From contig JAYKAV010003443.1 in NCBI GenBank assembly GCA_035582835.1, positions 1,054,588 through 1,118,587 of the forward strand: 64,000 bases of DNA, read 5' to 3'. Shown here piece by piece: positions 58,712 to 64,000 of this stretch. The stretch is from Phoebastria nigripes. Taxonomy: Eukaryota > Chordata > Aves > Procellariiformes > Diomedeidae. The notes beneath the pieces are model-generated. The model was not told the origin of the DNA. It made no database searches and saw only the letters and a program-made list of their open reading frames with translations. A program made the translations under genes and the position numbers. Within the stretch, counting starts at the first letter, position 1, and every line of letters begins with the position of its first letter.

Positions 58712-61700
58712 ACTCATTCATTAAGCAATGGAACTAAATGGAAATGGGGGACATTTATGTGTGTAGTCACACTGTAGTTAAGATAATGGGACCAGCTGTT
58801 ACACTCTTTCTGGAAGAACGTAACATTGCACAAAGCTAGCACAGCAAGACGACAGACACAAGGAAGATGCTGAAGCATGTACTTGAAGCCTCAATAATTT
58901 TCAATGTTGTTCTTTGAAAAGTTTCTCGTTCTGGCTGTGAAAGCCATTTTTTCAAGCTTATGTTCAGATTTTCATTTTCACCATGTAAATTCCACACACT
59001 CTAACAACCATTTTTAAGTCCTCCCCCCCCGCCCTTCAGTGTTTACCCAAGACAGGCCACCTTGAACCAATTACATACATAAGGGGCAGAGACAGAGTTT
59101 ACTTTATTGTCTGCAGAGGAAAATCCTGTCTGGAAACCATTTCTTTCTAGTACTGCCTAGTATTGCACATTCTTCCCTTCAAAACTCATCTCGAGAGTAA
59201 CTTGACAAAGAGTTTTGCTTACACAAGTTGCTGTGCCACAGGAGAAATACTCATTTGGAGACAGACTGCATCCACTGTCTGTTGTGACTGAGTAAAGGTA
59301 AGTAAATGAATTCAGACTGCCTCTTCTATCCCTATCTTGTCCTTACAACAAGCTGGGGCAAAAAGGGGAGATAATAACGTAAAGGGGTCAGTTTTCCCTT
59401 GCGATGGTAGTTAAAGGAAAGAGGAGGAGAAGCAGGTGAGCTGTGACTATCAGGCAGGACAGCGTAGCCAACTTAGGGCAAAATCCTGTTCTTGGTAGAG
59501 GAGAAAGTGGGAAACAATATCTCTACTGCAACCTATTCCTAACTTCTTGGGTCATATATAGTGTCCACAGACTGAGATCAATTCTTAAGGTAGCCCGCAG
59601 TGACTTACCTTGGAAGCTCTGCAGAAGTTTTACAGTCAACTGCAAAATATACGGTATTAAAGGATCCTCCACCTATTAAATGTTTATGTTTACCTTTAGG
59701 GAAGTTTGCTTCATTGACCTCCTTTGATGCCATCCTCTCAAGTCACAAATAAAAATATTCCTACTACTACTATGATCTTTATTCTGTTGTTGTGGCTTGA
59801 AAGAGACAGTACTGGAGACAGTGAACTAGCCTGAAGGTAGCTGCACAAGTCTACCAGCACTAATGAAAGAAAGTAATTTGGCCTTCAAAATTCTTAGGCT
59901 GCAGTACATTCTAGGACAAAAATCAGAACAATCTGCAGAAGATTTCCTGTCCAAGGCATCTGGACATAAGTTCAGACTAGTTTGAAAACACAGATCTGTT
60001 TTTCTCAAGAGATTCTGGGCAATTCAAGCTGAATCAGACCCCTCAGGCTATAATGAAAGGGGAACCTGCTAAATAGTCTTTATTAACATTCTTAAATCCA
60101 TGAAAAGGTTACTTTATACACCTTTAGATAAAATAGCTTTGAGACTGATTTGATAGCAGTTGCTTGGAAGATAGTTTCAACTCTACTAATAGAATTATGC
60201 TAATTTCCAGGAAAAAACATGATCTCTGTCAAGAGAAGAATCTAATATAGGCCTGTTCATTTATGGACAAAGGATCAAAGATTCAGTTAAGCCTGAAGTT
60301 AAGGTACCTTCAGCCATCTTGTACCCTACTTCACGTCAGCTGACTCCATGATTCTATCAAGCATAAACTTCCAAACTTCTGCATATAAAACTATGGTCAG
60401 CTCCAGAAATAGCATGTTTAAGAGGAATGCTTTTAACTGAGGTTGTTTTGTTTCATAGAAAGAGCCTCATATGACTGTACTTATATTAATTATGTGAAGG
60501 TTATAGTTTTGACCAGAAGAATGTGTATTGCATTACATATGCTTAGAAGAAATACATGGAATGGAATTTTTTCTTCCTCTTTTGCCAGAAAGATTTGGGC
60601 TCATTCACCTCTGCAGGTATCTCTATCTGCATCTTCCAGTGAGGCTTTTGACATTCTGGTCCTTTATATCTTTTAGAAACAATATTTGACTGCTGCTGCC
60701 CTCAGCATTTATATATGGAGACTCATGAAACCCTAGAGCTAAATTTGAACTCTACATTGGCTTTGTATTCCCGACCCTACCGACCCTTACACCCATCACA
60801 TTGCTTCATTTTGCTTCTCTAGGATTGTTCAGGGAAACAGAGATTCACTTTGGAAAATTTCTTAGAAGATTTTAACAACACTATGTGCTTTATGTAATCC
60901 TACCAGTAGCTGGCATAGCATTAGAGGGGAAGCAAAGAAGGGAAACAAAAGTACTCAGGAGCTGAGAAAGTAACAGTTTGTGGAAGATCCTGCATGGATC
61001 TTCCCAACTAAAAGATGTAGATACTCACTACTGAACACACAGCGCACCCCTACTCCCATGACAGCAAGAGCAAAAACCCTTGCCGTTTACTCCATAAAAC
61101 TATTATTACTGTCCCAGGGGAACAGCAAAAATAGCATCCCATTTTGCATCTGGCTTCCAGCTTTATGTTAGCAGAAATGCATGACACATGGGAAGCAAAA
61201 CGTCACACAAAAGAGGAGACAAAGTCAATCTCATTTTATGGCTTTGATTCACTGATTCTCAGTTCTCCTCAGCCTGGAGGAACAGTAGCCCTCGGGGAAA
61301 AGGTGCTAACTAAGCCCATGTTACCCAGTTTGAGTGGTTAACAGAAGTGTTAGGGGGCTACTCAGCACCTCGTCACTGGCTTGACAATTAGTGCATCAAA
61401 CCCATGACATTTGGCTGATTGGTGACTATCCCTTTAGCAGTAACCATCAGATGATCTCACCTGACCTTCCTGAGGGCAATAGCTGTATTTAAATGAGCCT
61501 GCACCAGTACAACTTCAAGGTAAGATAATAAGCTCAGAGTCAGTGGCATGCTAAGAAAGAGAGCACACCAAATCCTGTAAGGGCATGCACACATGCACTG
61601 TGCATACATGCATGTCTACATACATAAGTATGCATCAAGTTGAAGTACACATTCTGATTTTCCCCATTAAAAAAAACAATCTAAATGCCCTGCTCTTTCC

Positions 61701-61979
61701 ATAGATCGTATCCAGCATTCAGAAGAGACCCTGAGCTGGCACAGACTAATTAAGAAGAAAGGGAAGGATTATATTTATGTGTAAATGATACTCTAAAAAG
61801 GAAATGGTATCAATAATGTAGCAGTAAAATACTTGAAAGGAAATGGATTTTTGATGAAGTCTGTTTTTCAAAGTCTTTCTCCAGAAAAGAGAATAATGCT
61901 TTTAAATTGCTATTCACGCTGACCGCTGCTACTTGTTAACATTTTGCCCTTGGGAGAAAATACAGCTTAGTGGTACAAG
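58708..61979. other. No gene recognised
   Basis: Unique AT-rich sequence with a short C8 run near 59022-59029. A good donor-like AAAG|GTAAGTAA lies at about 59298 without a convincing open exon or acceptor before it. An alternating purine-pyrimidine patch is listed separately. Confidence 0.45.
61583..61614. repeat. Alternating purine-pyrimidine tract
   Basis: GCATGCACACATGCAC then TGTGCATACATGCATG: two 16-base stretches of strict purine-pyrimidine alternation with one phase break. Such tracts can adopt Z-DNA or slipped structures under supercoiling. No gene context is visible. Confidence 0.7.
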
Positions 61980-62660
61980 GGCTCTATAATAAGCATCTTT
62001 ATCTCCTTGGAATTCTCAGGCCCGTTGTTATTTTTTTTTCCTCCAGAGCCCTACCGTAAACTGCATTCCACTTGGGCTGACTCACACAGGCCCCGGGAGG
62101 AGGATGCGGAAAAGCGGGCTGTTTTCTCATGAGAAGTTCAACATGGTGAAATTCCTCTTCCATTTCAGCAGCTCCAAAGCCATTTTGCACCCAGCTTGAC
62201 CTGGCAGATGTAACTCTTCTGCTCTCGCTCCTTAATTTGTCTGCGTTTGGCTCAGGTTCATAGCTTTTTGGAGTGCCCAATGGCTTTCCTGGTTGGAACT
62301 ATAAAAAAAGTCTGGGCCCACTCAAATATCAGCACAAGAGCGATATCGTAGGCGCTCCTTGGAAGCAGCAGAAAGGGGCAGATGAGCTGACAGCCAGCAT
62401 TCCTGTCTTGCCAGCTTGAAGGATGTTGCCTGCAGCCAGCCACCATATGTTTGGCTCCAAACTACGGAGCAGAGAGGCCAGAACGATGCAGAGAATTCGG
62501 ATGATTTGTTATCCGTCTCTCAAGGGAGACGGGGAGCTTTGAAGCTTGCAAGCATCACCTGCATTCCCTGCCTTGCCTTGCCTTTCCTTTCCAAAGCGGC
62601 ACATCAGAGGACCGGCAACAGGAAGTTTCCTCTTAAACACTCTTAAAGGTTTTTGGTGGA
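61980..62660. other. GC-raised single-copy block, possible regulatory DNA
   Basis: This block has higher GC and more CpG than its surroundings (GGCCCCGGGAGGAGGATGCG near 62090, GAGCGATATCGTAGGCGC near 62338). It has no repeat signature and long overlapping frames on both strands (61999-62280 minus, 62416-62646 plus), which fit low stop density in GC-rich DNA. It contains TGACTCA, an AP-1 consensus, near 62080. A conserved enhancer-like element is possible. Nothing here proves function. Confidence 0.2.
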
Positions 62661-64000
62661 CAAATGAGACAGTTTCTAAAAGGGCCTTTATTCTAGGCTG
62701 TCTTCAGATATATTGCCACTCTTTGAATTTGCTCCTGTTTGTTTTGATCAGGTGAAGACTTTTAACCTGCTCAGTTAAAGAAAAATAGAGGGAAGACACT
62801 TCCTAACCGTATACATACAACCTGTGTATTTACAGCGCGTAATGGGGTACACTTCAGAAATCCTTGACCTAATTTAGACCCAGAAAATCTCTACAGTGCA
62901 ACAAAGTGATCAGTAGGAAAACAAGTAGGATCAGAAAGCACTAAAACAACTGTGTGCAGCACCAGGTTAAACATTTACACTGTTTCAGACTTGAACTGGT
63001 TTGTGAACAGGGATAATGGGGATGTCTTCATGCCTTCGCTGTCCTTCCATTTTGGGTGTTGAAGACAGTCAGGGGAGTCTCCAACAACAGCAAAGAAGCT
63101 TAAGCTACGCAAATTAAAGATCCTGCTAGGCTACCAATTTTATGCCCGTGCCACAAGAGCCATCACGTTATATCAACCTACAAACTGATCAACNACCGTT
63201 ACAAATGCTAGTTCAGATTTTTTCTTTGGTCCCTACATCAGTTTGCGCACCACCTCATCTTCCACGCTGGGTGGACATAGACCTAAATGCCAAGGCAAAA
63301 AATTTTACACGTGCAGAGAAGAACTGAGGAAGGGTAAGAAAAGAGAAAATCGGGTTACAGGTCACCTGTGCCCTTCCAGCATCTGCTGCAAAGGCAGCTT
63401 GGGCTGCCTTGGAACAACATCATTGCACTCTGCTGAGCCACTGACATACTGAACACNGGTGCTCAGAGCAAAGTCAGGCCATGCTCCCAGAGAAGAGTGC
63501 TCACGTAAAGTAGATGCACACGAGAAATATTAACTCTAAGCCAATATTCACGAACAAGTCGTCACCTCCTGCTATTTCTGGCAGGCTGTAGTTGCGTGTA
63601 CCAGTGCTGCCACCACTCCGATGTGCTGATAGCGTGTGCTCTTCTAAAGCACTTCTGCAGCACTGCTGGTTGCTACAAACATGCATATATTTTGGTTACT
63701 AACGTGTGACCTTAGAGAGTTTATTAATGGAAAATGTTGCAGTTTGAAGAGGAAAAGAGTTTTAGCCTGGAGCAGGCTGTCATTGGATGACTGCTGCATT
63801 TCAGAGGTCAGCAAGCAAAGCAGCATGAAGTTAGCTAAAGGTGACCTAGAAAGGAAGAGAAAAAACACAGGATTTGTGTTCTTTATGGCTTTGTTATGGC
63901 ATACAAGAACTACGTGAAAGGCTATTTCTATTTTTGAAGGGATGTTTTTCCTATGTAATTTCTCACAGTACAAATCTAGGTATAAAATGTGGGTGGCAAG
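62661..64000. other. No gene recognised
   Basis: Unique sequence with short frames only. The 109-codon minus frame at 63644-63973 faces a 78-codon plus frame at 63681-63917 and shows no motif. Ambiguous bases lie near 63194 and 63457. Confidence 0.45.

Noticed and set aside
1..64000. CRISPR arrays, operons, phage or bacterial defence systems
   Set aside because: No direct-repeat/spacer array, ribosome-binding-site pattern or compact gene layout exists. The sequence is vertebrate in character.
1..64000. tRNA or rRNA genes
   Set aside because: I saw no B-box-like GGTTCGAATCC with a matching A-box and acceptor stem, and no rRNA-like block. A tRNAscan-SE run would settle this.

Overview
This window looks like a non-coding stretch of a bird nuclear genome. 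The main evidence is repeat content. It has CR1-type non-LTR retrotransposon pieces whose 3' ends carry the avian ATTCTATG octamer repeat, and a solo LTR of a retrovirus-like element whose sequence matches, from memory, a family common in neoavian birds. The DNA is AT-rich. About 30 isolated N bases are scattered through it, as in a draft assembly or one with heterozygous sites masked. No bacterial-style gene organisation, rRNA or convincing tRNA is visible. No complete host protein-coding gene could be supported, so the window is probably intergenic or inside a very large intron. || Layout. Positions 1-2768 hold nothing recognisable. A CR1 3' tail lies at 2769-2986. Two splice-flanked open segments, at 3244-3298 and 6148-6337, are the only host-exon candidates. 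Old, strongly decayed CR1 copies lie at 17101-17342, 19330-19760, 30610-30765, 37400-37736 and 51590-52465. They resemble the CR1 type abundant in turtles and crocodilians. Short pieces of younger avian CR1 lie at 7033-7082 and 49882-50021. Two GC-raised single-copy blocks (20640-21240 and 22440-23030) and a third (61980-62660) are candidates for conserved regulatory DNA. || The most recently active part is 27366-30765. It holds a solo LTR on the minus strand with a visible CRE and TATA promoter. Next to it is a 1.6-kb 5'-truncated CR1 on the minus strand with a 416-codon reverse-transcriptase reading frame, broken further upstream by two apparent single-base losses. The tail of an ancient CR1 follows. 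|| The least ordinary signal is at 58262-58445. Two inverted copies of a TTGATAAAGGTCA-containing block are each followed by an A-rich GAAA-like element, and the plus-strand copy runs into an AATAAA tail. This resembles the hammerhead-ribozyme-bearing end of a Penelope-like retroelement, decayed and probably inactive. || All family assignments were made by reading and from memory of family sequences. No database search was possible.
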